Part shown: positions 16,601 to 25,900 of the stretch, piece by piece
Layout of the letters: the number at the start of each line of letters is the position of its first letter
Position numbering within the stretch: the first letter of the stretch is position 1
DNA from: Acaryochloris sp. CRU_2_0
GTDB taxonomy: Bacteria; Cyanobacteriota; Cyanobacteriia; Thermosynechococcales; Thermosynechococcaceae
Assembly (NCBI GenBank): GCA_012034865.1
Contig: JAAUOM010000007.1
Location: 1-64,000 of the forward strand
Direction: 5' to 3'
Length of the DNA stretch: 64,000 nucleotides
Notes under the pieces: generated by a model
What the model was told of the DNA's origin: nothing
Databases searched by the model: none
What the model saw: only the letters and a program-made list of their open reading frames with translations
Program-made: the position numbers and the translations under genes

Positions 16601-19593
16601 ATTATCAGGTGAAAGTGCGGGGTTTCCGGGTTGAGTTGGGGGAAGTGGAAATAATCTTAGGCCAGCATCCTGCGGTGCAAAGTGCGATCGCCCTAGCCCA
16701 GAAAGATCAACTTTTTGCCTATGTTGTGGCCGCTGAAGCATTATGCTCAGGCAGTGAGCTACAACTCTGGCTTCAGCAGAAATTACCGTCCTACATGGTG
16801 CCGTCAGCCATTTTGGTGCTACCTGCATTCCCCCTGACGCCCAATGGAAAAGTGGATCGTCATGCACTAGGGCAATTACAGCCTGTCGATCTTCCCTCTT
16901 CGGACTTAGGGCAGCGAACACCGACGCAGGAGCTACTCATTTCCATCTGGAGTCAGGTGCTGGGACTCGAACAAGTTGGGCTGTACGAGAACTTCTTTGC
17001 CTTGGGAGGACATTCTTTACTGGCAACTCAACTAGTCTCTAGAATTCGTGCTGTATTTGCAGTTGAAGTGCCATTGCAGCAATTGTTTGAAACCCCGACT
17101 ATCCTTGGTCTTGCTGCTTACCTTGATGCTACCTGTCATGATCAAGGGGTGATGCTGCCGCCTATGGAGAGGGTTGGCCGCGATCGCACCTTTCCTCTCT
17201 CTTTTGCTCAGCAGCGACTCTGGTTCCTAGAGCAGGTGGAGCCAGATACTGCCACCTATAATATTCCGGCGGCTGTACGTCTGCGGGGGCATCTGGATAT
17301 TGCAGCACTAGAGCAGAGCATCAATGCCTTGATCGAACGCCATGAGGTCTTGCGAACGACCTTTACTTCCTTAGAGGGTCAACCGCTGCAAACTATTCAT
17401 CCCGCCAGCCCCTTTCCGATGACCGTGACCGATCTCTCTACATTGGATCATCCTCAGCTATCTGAACAGTTATTGGCAACAGCGCAACAGCCCTTCGATC
17501 TAGCCCATGGCCCTTTACTGCGAGTTGAACTCTTGCGATTAGAGGCAACAGACCATGTCGCCCTGTTTGTGATGCATCATATTGTGGCCGATGGCTGGTC
17601 AATGGGTGTGCTGATTCGTGAAATTGGAGCCTTGTATCGTGCTTTTAGGACAGGTGATCTCGTTTCTCTACCTGAGTTGCCCATCCAGTATGCCGATTTT
17701 GCCCTCTGGCAGCAGCAATGGCTACAAGGTTCGGTGTTGGAAACAAAGCTGACCTACTGGAAACAACAGCTTGCTAATCTTGTCCCCCTGCAACTGCCCA
17801 GCGATCGCCCCCGGGAGACTGTATCCAATAGTCCCGGTGCTGCCCATTCGTTTTACCTATCGCCCCAAACTTCAGAGGCTCTCGTCACCTTTAGCCGCCA
17901 AGAAAATGTCACCCTCTTTATGACTTTGCTGACAGCGTTTCAAATCTTGCTGCACCGCCATACTCAACAAGAGGACATCGTAGTAGGCACGGATGTGGCC
18001 AATCGCACTGATCTGGCTATTGAGGGATTGATTGGCTTTTTCGTGAACCTGCTGGTGCTAAGCACCGATTTGAGCGGCAACCCTAGCGTGCGAGAGGCAC
18101 TGCAACGGGTACGAACGGTCACACTAGGAGCCTATGCCCATCAAGATGTGCCCTTTGCCAAAGTAGTGGAAGCCCTGCGCCCAGAACGGCAGCTCAAGGC
18201 CATACCCCTATTTCAGGTGCTATTTGTGCTTCAGAATGCACCCATGCCACCCCTGGAGTTGCCAGGTCTTATGTTAGAGCAACTGGAGGTCGATAGCGGT
18301 GCTGCCCGGTTTGATATTGCACTCTTCCTCACGGAAACCGAACAGGGTATTAAGGGAGTTTGGCGCTACAACACTCAGTTATTTGCAGCCGATACCATTG
18401 CCTGTCTAGTCAGCCATTTTGAAACCTTACTGGGGAGTCTTTACGACCATCCCGACGCCCGCATTCACACCTTGCCTATGCTGTCCCAGACTGAGCAGAA
18501 AAACCAGAGTATGCAGCAACAACAGCGACAAGCCTCACGTTTTCAGAAATTTGCCAGTATCAAACCGCAAAGTATTCGCTTGGATGCAGACCAGTTAATC
18601 CAAAACAGTTTCCTCCATTCCAATGCAGCCTTTCCCCTAGTGATTCAGTCAGGGGTTGATGCTTTAGATATTGTGGATTGGGCTAAAGCTCATCATCCAT
18701 TTCTAGAAAGTAAATTGCTCCACCATGGTGCAGTGCTGTTTCGGGGGGTTGGTATTGATTCAGCGACGGCCTTTGAAACCCTGGCGGTGGCCATCTGTCC
18801 TCGACTTTATGGCGAGTATGGTGACCTGCCGCGCCAAGATGTGAGTGGCAAGATCTATGGTGCAACACCTTATCCTGCGAATCAGGCGATTTTATTTCAC
18901 AGCGAAAGTTCTCACTTGCAATCCTGGCCTCAGAAAATTTGGTTTTGCTGTCTCCAGCCTGCTCAGCAGGGGGGCGAAACGCCCATTGTGGACTGTCGTC
19001 AGATTCTGCAACTCCTAGATCCGAAACTGCGCGATCGCTTTGCCCAACTCCAGCTCCTGTATGTACGGAACTATATCGATGGCTTGGATGTAAGCTGGCA
19101 AGAGTTTTTCCGCACTTCTGATCGCGCTGTTGTCGAAGCAACCTGTCGGCAAGCGGGAATTGACTATGAGTGGCTCCCTGATAATGGCCTGCGAACCAAA
19201 CAGATTCGACCTGCGATCGCCCGTCATCCCCAATCGGATGAGTCAGTCTTTTTCAATCAGATCCAACTCCACCATCCAGCCTGTCTAGAACCCGATGTGC
19301 GGGGATCATTGCTGGCCAGTTTCGGATCGCCTGACAACTTCCCGCGCAATGTCTACTACGGCGATGGTTCGACAATTGAAGATGAGGTTGTGCAGGAAAT
19401 TTTGGAGATTTATCAGGCCATCCAAGTGAGCTTTCCCTGGCAGGAAGGGGATGTTCTCATGCTGGATAACATGCTGATGGCTCATGGCCGCAATCCTTAT
19501 GTCGGTTCACGGCAAGTGGTGGTGGCGATGGGAGACATGATCAGCAGCGAAAAACAAGTACGTCAATCGAAGGAGGCCGCCCATGCCCACTGA
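10633..19593 (+). CDS. NRPS: interface-A1-T-C-A(Gly)-T-C-hydroxylase
   Basis: A protein of 2986 residues; ATG 10633 follows AGGGAGAGGG. Domains: interface-like C domain (about 1-460), where HHxxxDG is replaced by HLSALCADA at 139-147; A1 (about 500-1025); T (Ser about 1068, GGHSLL); C with HHIIADGWS (about 1130-1565); A2 (about 1600-2080); T (about 2096-2170); C with HHIVADGWS (about 2186-2620); and a SyrP-like hydroxylase (about 2650-2980; His2756, Glu2758, His2951). The A2 pocket reads DILQLGLIWK, the glycine code. The A1 pocket reads SSRDLAMGIK, lacking the Asp that holds the alpha-amino group, so its substrate is unknown. The terminal hydroxylase should serve the next protein, whose A domain reads Asp. 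In-frame repeats sit at 11641-11739 and 13510-13549. Confidence 0.93.
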   Translation: MQQGLEGFRLSPQQQRVWQFATQADNSVYCAQVAIAISGNLDLTTLKTTVQRVMERHEILRTTFHCLPEMTFPLQAIAPDPTHSLRVEDWNHLSIHDQFKQLDTRWVELRQQLFDLNQEPAFHLELIRQSAQHHTLLLHLSALCADAVTLYNIAQEISKTYAVLGQRQSLEKVEAPLQYADLAEWQHELLEEDAAQAGKEYWSQLGIVRSTARLPFEKTATEKAEFQPQVYTLTLPTDLIDQAKAFSHQHGTTVSTLLLTCWQVLLWRFTQQSPLTVGIGCKGRKYEELESALGLFAKTLPLAYVLEETVPFLEYLQQTQKSLDAHDEWQDYFAGTAMAKGRRSVIATSPPTNEINSTQSSPISGDLEGKSRLSPTQPSLPFFPFGFEFETQPEPWTIADIKFSIDRLWVCTERFKVKLVCCQQGNVVNTTFHYDSHYYVAEDIQRLAGYFQTLLTSILQSPEAVIGQLNFLTPAERQQLLVEFNPPASQIAQKQLIHQLFEGQVVNNPDQVAILFPDSALTYGELNIRANQLAHYLRALGVQTGDLVGLCVARSPLMAVGILGILKAGAAYVPLDPTYPPERLNYMLQDVQISVLLTQSDWGSNPCPMLEASQPIQRVYLDEQWPVISQFPIDNPSAQDIKPDLAYIIYTSGSTGKPKGVQISHDNLCHYVHAMQQSLEIQTNDIYLHTASIAFSSSVRQLMMPLCHGAMVAISTTEQRTDPLLLFAAIQQYGVTVIDVVPSYWRNCIQRLMGLPEVERVCLLNNALRLILSASEPLWTDIARRWRQEVKHPAQLINMFGQTETSGIVAVYLIPQTLDAGMSVVPLGQPIANTQLYLLDLFLQPVPLGVTGELYVGGSGVGQGYLNQPELTEARFIPDPFGTAGGDRLYKTGDLARYRGDGTLEFVSRIDNQVKLRGFRIELGEIEAVLVQHSLVQEAAVVLRGEDPEQAYLAAYVVRPSPPAPLPERERGDGTLRSSEIADISAWLRSHLPDYMVPATIVALDALPLTPNGKLDRPSLPDPALMEIDQNYEAPRSPVETVLANLWTQLLHQGQVGIHDNFFDLGGHSLLATQVISQVRDAFHVELPLRALFQAPTVAELSDRIETLMRSGQGLAVLTLQRGERTDPIPLSFGQQRLWFLEQLEPGNASYNLFRAVRLQGVLNQAALAQSFNELIRRHEALRTCFKEAENQIAQVISEFQSFSLLVIDLSSIPESQQGIEIRRQAKLEAQRTFDLTQAPLLRATLLSLSPNSQVLFLTLHHIIADGWSARILVRELAVLYDHFCKDISAPIVPKLLPDLPIQYADFALWQQHWLQDGLLDPQLAYWQQQLAGDLPLLSLPTDRPRPAVQSFKGKTQTWQISQSLTASLQQLSQQAGGTLFMTLLAAFKILLYRYTGQTDVLIGSPIANRNRTEIEGLIGFFVNTLVLRTDLSGNPTFQELLRRVRETTLSAYTHQDFPFEKLIEVLQPERSLSYSPLFQVMFGLQKDPLQDLALTNLDVSILEIETETARFDLTLSLMETEQGLRGTVEYNSNLFDVATIERMLDHYEVLLASIVVDSQQTIAHLPLLSNLEKQQVLAVWNQTQVDYDAQTGILPRCIEAQAAKIPDAIALTFADQHLTYQELDSRANQLAHTLQARGVKPEVLVGICVERSLDMVVALLGILKAGGAYLPLDVSYPQERLTYLIETAQPQLLLTQASCRGCLPASAVPVVCLDGDRIDIAQQPTTNPHVTLSPEDLAYVLYTSGSTGQPKGVEIPHRALTNFLTSMQIRPGLMEQDTLLAVTTLSFDIAALELFLPLTVGARVAIATRETAMDGAQLQALLQQSGATIMQATPATWQLLLNAGWEGDPKLKILCGGEALSPQLAQRLAQCSASLWNLYGPTETTIWSLISHIDDQGITTGSESVNIGRQIANTQIYVLDEQLQPLPIGIPGELYIAGDGVARGYRHRLDLTTERFIPSPFQAGDRLYKTGDRVRYCLDGSLEFLGRLDYQVKVRGFRVELGEVEIILGQHPAVQSAIALAQKDQLFAYVVAAEALCSGSELQLWLQQKLPSYMVPSAILVLPAFPLTPNGKVDRHALGQLQPVDLPSSDLGQRTPTQELLISIWSQVLGLEQVGLYENFFALGGHSLLATQLVSRIRAVFAVEVPLQQLFETPTILGLAAYLDATCHDQGVMLPPMERVGRDRTFPLSFAQQRLWFLEQVEPDTATYNIPAAVRLRGHLDIAALEQSINALIERHEVLRTTFTSLEGQPLQTIHPASPFPMTVTDLSTLDHPQLSEQLLATAQQPFDLAHGPLLRVELLRLEATDHVALFVMHHIVADGWSMGVLIREIGALYRAFRTGDLVSLPELPIQYADFALWQQQWLQGSVLETKLTYWKQQLANLVPLQLPSDRPRETVSNSPGAAHSFYLSPQTSEALVTFSRQENVTLFMTLLTAFQILLHRHTQQEDIVVGTDVANRTDLAIEGLIGFFVNLLVLSTDLSGNPSVREALQRVRTVTLGAYAHQDVPFAKVVEALRPERQLKAIPLFQVLFVLQNAPMPPLELPGLMLEQLEVDSGAARFDIALFLTETEQGIKGVWRYNTQLFAADTIACLVSHFETLLGSLYDHPDARIHTLPMLSQTEQKNQSMQQQQRQASRFQKFASIKPQSIRLDADQLIQNSFLHSNAAFPLVIQSGVDALDIVDWAKAHHPFLESKLLHHGAVLFRGVGIDSATAFETLAVAICPRLYGEYGDLPRQDVSGKIYGATPYPANQAILFHSESSHLQSWPQKIWFCCLQPAQQGGETPIVDCRQILQLLDPKLRDRFAQLQLLYVRNYIDGLDVSWQEFFRTSDRAVVEATCRQAGIDYEWLPDNGLRTKQIRPAIARHPQSDESVFFNQIQLHHPACLEPDVRGSLLASFGSPDNFPRNVYYGDGSTIEDEVVQEILEIYQAIQVSFPWQEGDVLMLDNMLMAHGRNPYVGSRQVVVAMGDMISSEKQVRQSKEAAHAH
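11641..11673 (+). repeat. Interspersed repeat family A, short form, in frame
   Basis: GCGATGGCC-AAAGGCCGAC-GGTCGGTCATCGC lies inside the interface domain of the first NRPS, between the conserved EWQDYF and FFPFGFEFE segments, coding AMAKGRRSVIA. The same 32 bases occur inverted at 25041-25072. Confidence 0.75.
11710..11739 (+). repeat. GC-rich hairpin repeat family C, in frame
   Basis: TCCCCC-ATTTC-GGGGGA at 11713-11729 plus TTTAGAGGGC is a common type of cyanobacterial interspersed repeat. It codes SSPISGDLEGK and, with the family A copy 36 bases upstream, makes an insertion of about 30 residues in the interface domain compared with the copy at 19583. Confidence 0.65.
13510..13549 (+). repeat. 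GC-rich hairpin repeat family B, in frame
   Basis: CCCTCACCCCCAGCCCCTCT, then CCCAGAGCGGGAGAGGGG, forms a hairpin of a class frequent in cyanobacterial genomes. It codes RPSPPAPLPERERG in the C-terminal part of A1, just before the A9/A10 region. A related copy is at 35258-35369. Confidence 0.7.
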
Positions 19594-22500
19594 AACCCTG
19601 AGCGGCTTCAGACTTTCTCCCCAACAGGAACGTCTTTGGAGTTTACAGCAAAATGGCTCTGCCTATGGTGCCTTTTGTGCTGTGGTGATTGAAGGAGTAC
19701 TGAATGTAAGCACCCTAAAAGCAGCGGTGCAGAATTGCGTTGATCGTCATGATAGTTTGCGATCGCATTTCCATCGCTTACCGGGAATGAAAACTCCAGT
19801 GACGATCATTGCTGAGCAGTGTCTGCCCCAGTGGGAGGAGATGGACTGGACAAGCTTGAATCCTCAGACCCAAGAGATCCAAGTCGCTAAACTGTTGCAG
19901 GCTGCACAGGATTGCTCTGAGGATCTCACCCAATCATCACTACTGCGGGTAAAGCTAGTGCAGCTTTCGTCAGATCGTCATCTTGTGATTTTGAGTATGC
20001 CTGCGCTCTGTTTGGATGCCTGGAGTCTCAGGCTTCTGGTGCAGGAGATCAGCGATCGCTATGGACAATCTACTCCAGACCTAACTGCCAGTGAAGAAGT
20101 GCAGTATATTCAGTTTTCGGAATGGCAGCATCAGTTGCTGACAGAGGAAGATGCACAAGCAGGTCAGGCTTACTGGCAAGCAGTTCCGCTCTCCACCTTG
20201 GTAGGTCTAAATCTACCGTTTGAAGGTCAATTTCGAAAACAGATTGGACAGTCGCAGAGCCATTGCACTCGCCCCCTAAATCCCCCTTTCTTGAATGCCC
20301 GTCAGGGCTTTGAATTGGGGGGCTTTGAAGATCAGTCTCACACGAGCTTTCAAGTGGAAGCTTGGAAAATAGAGGTTTCTATCTCTGTAATGGAAAGCTT
20401 TGCTACTCAACAGAATACTTCTGTTCGTGATGTTTTGCTGGCCTGTTGGATCATCCTAATGAGTCGGCTGACGGCGGAACCAAACCTAGTGATGGGCTAT
20501 GGATGCGATCGCAGAGCCTACCCTGAACTCCACAATACTTTGGGGTTATTATCCACCTGGCTACCGCTGTATTGCCCGCTTACACCCGATTTGCAATTTG
20601 CCGAAGTTCTGACCCTGCTAGCAGAAAAATGCCGTGCTGCGGAGGAATGGCAGGATTATTTTGTGTGGAACACAGAGTCCTCTGAACCTTCTTTTTTCCC
20701 GCTTGGATTTGAGTTTGAATCTGGTGCGACTCACTGGTCTAACGAAGATCTCTCCTTTAGGCTACTTCAGTACCACGCCTGTATTGAGCGGTTTAAGCTG
20801 AAACTGGCCTGTTTTCAACATTCAGAGACTTTAGAACTAGCTTTTTACTACGATGCTCATCAGTTTTCCGCTGAAGCTGTTCAGTCCTTGGCGCAACAGT
20901 TTCAGGAATTGTTGGCAGATGCGATGGCCAAAGGCCGACCGGAGGTCATCGCCCATCCCCATCAGCCTATCAGTACCCTCAACCTCCTCAGTGCCGAGGA
21001 ACGCCAAACGCTTTTTATGACCTGTGATCCGCTTCAAGAGAGTCACTGTATTCATCACCTATTTGAGGTGCAGGTGGAGCAGCATCCCCAGGAGATCGCC
21101 CTCGTCTATGAAGACCAGCAGTGGACCTATGCTGAACTGAATCGCCAAGCTAATCAGCTTGCTCATTATCTTCAGCACTTGGGCGTAGGGGCAGAAAAAA
21201 TTGTCGGGATTTATTTAGGGCGATCGCCTCAATCCATCCTGGCGCTACTAGCCATTCTTAAATCAGGGGGAGCTTATCTTCCCTTAGATCCGACATTGCC
21301 TGCTGCTGCCATTGCTGCCCGGTTGCAGAGCGCACAAGCTGCGTGGGTGATTACAGAACAATCCTTAGTAAAGCCTCTACCAACATTAGATTCTGGGATC
21401 AAACCCATCTGTCTGGATACGGATTGGGAGGTCATTACTCAGGAAGCTGAGAGCAATCCTACCTGCGAAGCAACCCCAGAAAATCTAATGTACGTGCTGT
21501 TTACCTCCGGGACGACAGGTCAACCCAAGGGCGTTGCTGTGGAGCATCGCCAACTGCATAGCTACCTCTGCGGAATTTTAGAACGGTTGGATGTGCCTGC
21601 CCGGTCTAGTTTTGCTACGATTTCTACCCTCGCCGCCGATTTAGGCAATACCGTCATCTTCCCAGCCCTCTGCACAGGTGGTTGTTTACATCTCATCGCC
21701 CAGGAACGGCTATCGGATCCGGTAAAACTAGGAGCTTATATCCAGCACCATGAAATTGATTGTCTTAAGATTGTTCCTTCTCATCTCCAAGCTCTGCTCA
21801 ATACGATGCATCCAGCCCAACTGTTGCCCCAACTGTGCCTGGTACTGGGAGGAGAAGCCTTGTCTTGGGAATTCGTTGCTCAACTCCAAGCCCTGAAGCC
21901 TGACTGTCGGATTCTGAATCACTACGGACCTACGGAAACAACGGTGGGGGTCTTGACCTATGCTGTCCCAGCCCAACCTGTGATGGCTTCAGATGAAACC
22001 GTTCCCTTGGGGAAACCTTTAGCCCATACCCATGTTTATGTGTTGGATGAACATCAGCAACCTGTCCCCAAAGGACTACCCGGTGAGCTTTATATCGGCG
22101 GAGCTACGGTGGCACGGGGCTATCTCCATCAGCCAGAGTTGACCACCGAGCGGTTTATTCCCCATCCCTTCAGTTCTCAGGTCGGTCAACGGCTCTACAA
22201 AACGGGCGATCGCGTTCGTTATTTAGCTGACGGGTCGCTGTTATTTCTGGGACGGCTGGATCGGCAGGTCAAGGTGCGGGGATACCGAGTTGAACTGGCT
22301 GGAATTGAATCGGTTTTGCAGCAGCAGAGCGAGGTGCGTCAGGCGGTGGTGTCCGTTCGCGCCGACCAACCAGGACTAGTTGCCTACATCGTGCCCCAGC
22401 TTCCCCAGCCCCTGAATGACCTGGAGCTGAAGCAGCGATTGCGGCAGCAATTGCCGGAGTATATGGTACCTGCTACCGTCGTATTTTTGAAAGCTTTGCC

Positions 22501-22924
22501 TCTGACGGCCAATGGAAAAGTGGATGTCCAGGCATTACCTGCACCGGAAGCACGTCAACCGAACCAAGCCCTCACTTACAACCCACCTTCCACGGAAACC
22601 GAACAGGCGATCGCCCAGATTTGGCAGACGGCGTTGGGGCTGAAGTCCGTGGGTCTGCACGACAATTTTTTTGATCTGGGGGGTCACTCGCTGCTGATGG
22701 TACAGGTGCATAGCAAACTACGGGAGAAATTTCAGCAAGATCTCGTAATGGGTGATCTCTTTCGCTACCCGACCATTCAAGCCCTCGCCAACCACCTCAA
22801 CCCAAGTCAGCCGAAAGATCCACCTGAAGATCCCTTCTTACAGCGCAGTTTGGATCGAGCGCAAACCCGCAAAGCAATTGCAAATCGTAGACGCACCCCG
22901 GAGGTTAAGGATGCAGCTCAGTAG
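19583..22924 (+). CDS. NRPS: interface-A(Asp)-T
   Basis: 1113 residues; ATG 19583 overlaps the previous gene by 11 bases, with AAGGAGG upstream. An interface-like C domain (about 5-470) has MPALCLDA (139-146) where HHxxxDG should be, so it cannot be a normal condensation domain. The A domain (about 487-990) has FTSGTTGQPKG and a pocket reading DLTKVGHVGK, one conservative change from the aspartate code. The T domain carries Ser1036 in GGHSLL. The basic tail RAQTRKAIANRRR resembles NRPS-to-PKS docking tails. Condensation must be done by the last C domain of the preceding protein and hydroxylation by its C-terminal hydroxylase. Predicted unit: beta-hydroxyaspartate. In-frame repeats occur at 20271-20330 and 20921-20953. 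Confidence 0.92.
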   Translation: MPTETLSGFRLSPQQERLWSLQQNGSAYGAFCAVVIEGVLNVSTLKAAVQNCVDRHDSLRSHFHRLPGMKTPVTIIAEQCLPQWEEMDWTSLNPQTQEIQVAKLLQAAQDCSEDLTQSSLLRVKLVQLSSDRHLVILSMPALCLDAWSLRLLVQEISDRYGQSTPDLTASEEVQYIQFSEWQHQLLTEEDAQAGQAYWQAVPLSTLVGLNLPFEGQFRKQIGQSQSHCTRPLNPPFLNARQGFELGGFEDQSHTSFQVEAWKIEVSISVMESFATQQNTSVRDVLLACWIILMSRLTAEPNLVMGYGCDRRAYPELHNTLGLLSTWLPLYCPLTPDLQFAEVLTLLAEKCRAAEEWQDYFVWNTESSEPSFFPLGFEFESGATHWSNEDLSFRLLQYHACIERFKLKLACFQHSETLELAFYYDAHQFSAEAVQSLAQQFQELLADAMAKGRPEVIAHPHQPISTLNLLSAEERQTLFMTCDPLQESHCIHHLFEVQVEQHPQEIALVYEDQQWTYAELNRQANQLAHYLQHLGVGAEKIVGIYLGRSPQSILALLAILKSGGAYLPLDPTLPAAAIAARLQSAQAAWVITEQSLVKPLPTLDSGIKPICLDTDWEVITQEAESNPTCEATPENLMYVLFTSGTTGQPKGVAVEHRQLHSYLCGILERLDVPARSSFATISTLAADLGNTVIFPALCTGGCLHLIAQERLSDPVKLGAYIQHHEIDCLKIVPSHLQALLNTMHPAQLLPQLCLVLGGEALSWEFVAQLQALKPDCRILNHYGPTETTVGVLTYAVPAQPVMASDETVPLGKPLAHTHVYVLDEHQQPVPKGLPGELYIGGATVARGYLHQPELTTERFIPHPFSSQVGQRLYKTGDRVRYLADGSLLFLGRLDRQVKVRGYRVELAGIESVLQQQSEVRQAVVSVRADQPGLVAYIVPQLPQPLNDLELKQRLRQQLPEYMVPATVVFLKALPLTANGKVDVQALPAPEARQPNQALTYNPPSTETEQAIAQIWQTALGLKSVGLHDNFFDLGGHSLLMVQVHSKLREKFQQDLVMGDLFRYPTIQALANHLNPSQPKDPPEDPFLQRSLDRAQTRKAIANRRRTPEVKDAAQ
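20271..20330 (+). repeat. GC-rich repeat family C, longer copy, in frame
   Basis: GCCCCCTAAATCCCCCTTT near the start is answered by AATTGGGGGGCTTTGAAG at the end, around GCCC/GGGC. It codes PLNPPFLNARQGFELGGFED inside the interface domain. The two other interface copies show nothing similar at this place. Confidence 0.65.
20921..20953 (+). repeat. Interspersed repeat family A, short form, in frame
   Basis: GCGATGGCC-AAAGGCCGAC-CGGAGGTCATCGC codes AMAKGRPEVIA in the linker between the interface and A domains. An exact inverse copy is at 30397-30428. Confidence 0.75.
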
Positions 22925-25900
22925 TTCCCAGCATTTTTCGAGTGAGATGGTCTCCGCTTCGCAGCGCGACATGAAACGCGAAGCGGCTCTTTTGGAGCAC
23001 TGGCCTATGTCCTACGGACAGCAAGCAACGGCCATCGCCATTATTGGCATGGCCGGACGGTTTCCAGGAGCCAAGAATTTGACAGAATTCTGGGACAACT
23101 TGCAAGCAGGGGTGGAGTCGATTACGTTCTTTGGCGATGCTGCTGCCCCGTCCGCTGATGCCCCTTTCTTGAATCATCCCAATGCTGTCAAAGCGGGTGG
23201 ATCACTGGCTGAGATTGAATACTTTGATGCCACTTTCTTTGGTTTTAGTCCAAGGGATGCTGAAATTATTGACCCCCAACAGCGCTTCTTTTTAGAAGTC
23301 GCCTGGGAGGCTCTAGAACAGGCAGGCTACACCGCAGAAACAGGCGGAGCAGTTGGTGTATTTGGCGGGTCTAGTGTCAATACCTATTTTCTCCACAACC
23401 TCTATGCCAATCGAGATTTAATTCAGACCGTGGGGGTTGATCAAATTCGGATTGCCAATCGCCCCGATAACCTCACTACCCGAACCTCCTACAAACTGAA
23501 CTTACAGGGTCCTAGTGTCAGCATCCAGACGAGCTGTTCAACCTCTTTGGTGGCTGTACATCTGGCCTGTCAAAGCTTGCTGAATGGAGAGTGCGATCTG
23601 GCCTTGGCGGGGGGCGCCTCCATTAGTCATTCGGCTCAAACGGGATACCTCTACCAGGAAGGGGGAATTCTCTCACCCGATGGACATTGCCGTGCTTTTG
23701 ATGCCCAGGCGCAAGGGACGGTTAACGGGAATGGTGTTGGGATCGTGGTTCTGAAACGCTGGGAAGCAGCGATCGCAGACCAAGACACCATCCATGCCAT
23801 CATCCAAGGATCAGCCATCAACAACGATGGCTCTAGCAAAGTGGGCTACACCGCCCCCAGCACTACAGGCCAAGCCGCAGTAATTACGGAAGCCCTAGCG
23901 GTGGCTGGGGTGAAACCGGACAGCATTCAATATATTGAAGCCCACGGCACTGGCACCAAGCTGGGTGATCCCATTGAAATTGCAGCGCTGACCCAAGCCT
24001 TTCGCTTGGATACCACTCGCACCGGATTCTGCGGCATTGGGTCGGTTAAAACCAACTTAGGCCATCTAGATACCGCTGCCGGGATTGCGGGCTTAATTAA
24101 AACTGTGCTGGCTCTCAAACATCAGCAAATCCCACCCAGTCTCCATTTTCAGGCTTCCAATCCTCAAATTGACTTTGAGAGTAGCCCCTTCTATGTCAAT
24201 GCCCAATGTACTGCCTGGAAAACACCCCCCAACCAACCCCGTCGAGCAGGGGTGAGTTCCTTTGGTATTGGCGGCACAAATGCCCATGTAATTGTGGAAG
24301 AAGCACCTGTGATCTCCGCCGTGCCTTCTCACCGCCCCCATCAGATCTTGCTACTGTCCGCTAAGACTCCTACAGCTCTCGAACAAGCGACCCATAATCT
24401 GGCAGACCATCTCAACCACCATCCTGAGCTATCCCTAGCAGATGTGGCCTACACGCTTCAGGTTGGCCGTAGTGCTTTTGAACATCGTTGCATAGTGGTT
24501 TGTGAAGATCTCAGAGATGCCGCCCAAGCCCTGAAAACCCTTGATCTACAGCGAGTTATCTCTCAACAGCAGGAAAGAAGCGATCGCCCCGTCGCCTTTC
24601 TCTTCCCAGGACAAGGAGCGCAGTATGTGCAAATGGGGCGAGGACTTTATGAGAGTGAACCCTTCTTTCGGCAACAGATTGATGAGTGCTGCACCAAATT
24701 GATACCGCTGTTGGGATTAGATCTGCGAACCATCCTTTACCCTGAATCCTCCGGTGAATCTCATGCCCTTCAGCAGACAGCTCTCACCCAGCCTGCTCTG
24801 TTTGTGGTGGAATATGCCCTGGCTCAACTGTGGATGGCCTGGGGCGTCAAACCTTCTGCGTTAATGGGTCACAGCATTGGTGAGTATGTCGCCGCCTGTT
24901 TGGCTGGTGTGTTCTCTCTGGAGGATGCCTTGACCTTAGTTGCACGCCGGGGACAATTGATGCAGCAAATGCCAGCAGGAGCAATGCTGGCGGTGCCTCT
25001 CTCAGAATCAGAGGTTCTGCCTTGGCTGAATGGAGAAGTAGCGATGACCGACCGTCGGCCTTTGGCCATCGCAACCGTGAATAGCCCGACGCTCTGTGTC
25101 GTCTCTGGTTCAACAGCGGCCATTGATGAACTTGCTCAAAAGCTTTCCAAGCAAAGGATTGAAGGCCTTCACCTGCATACGTCCCACGGATTCCATTCCC
25201 CGATGATGGAGCCAATTCTACTCCCCTTTACAGAGGCTGTTCAGAAGATCACGCTCCATCCTTCTCAGATTCCGTTTTTATCGAATGTCACTGGCACTTG
25301 GATTCGGACGGAAGAAGCAATGGATCCAAACTACTGGGTTACCCATCTCCGTCAAACGGTGCGCCTCAGTGACGCGATCGCCACTCTTCAGGAGGATCCG
25401 CAACTGATTCTGCTGGAAGTTGGACCGGGCAAAACCCTCAGTACCCTGGCTCAGCAACAACCCCAGGCTCAATCCATTCAGTTATCTTCTCTACCCCATC
25501 CCCGCGATCCACAGCCCGATACTGCCTACTTGCTCCAGACCTTGGGGCAGCTTTGGCTCCAGGGAGTCCCCATCCAATGGTCTGCCTATTCAGAACCCAA
25601 GCGACGACGTATTCCCCTGCCGACCTACCCTTTTGAGCGCCAGAAATATTGGATCGATCCACCAGCAACAGATCGATCAGAACCAGAAGGCTCCTCCCTC
25701 AAGAAGCCAGATATAGCTGACTGGTTTTATGTGCCCACTTGGAAGCAGGTTCCCCTGCTTGCCGGGTCACTTCCCTTGAAGGCTCAATCCGGTCGTTGGC
25801 TTGTTTTTCTCGATGATGCTGATCTTGGTCAATCCTTTGTGCAGCAGTTAAGCCGGGATAATCAGGAGGTTATCACCGTGGGGGTGGGCGAGCAATTTGA

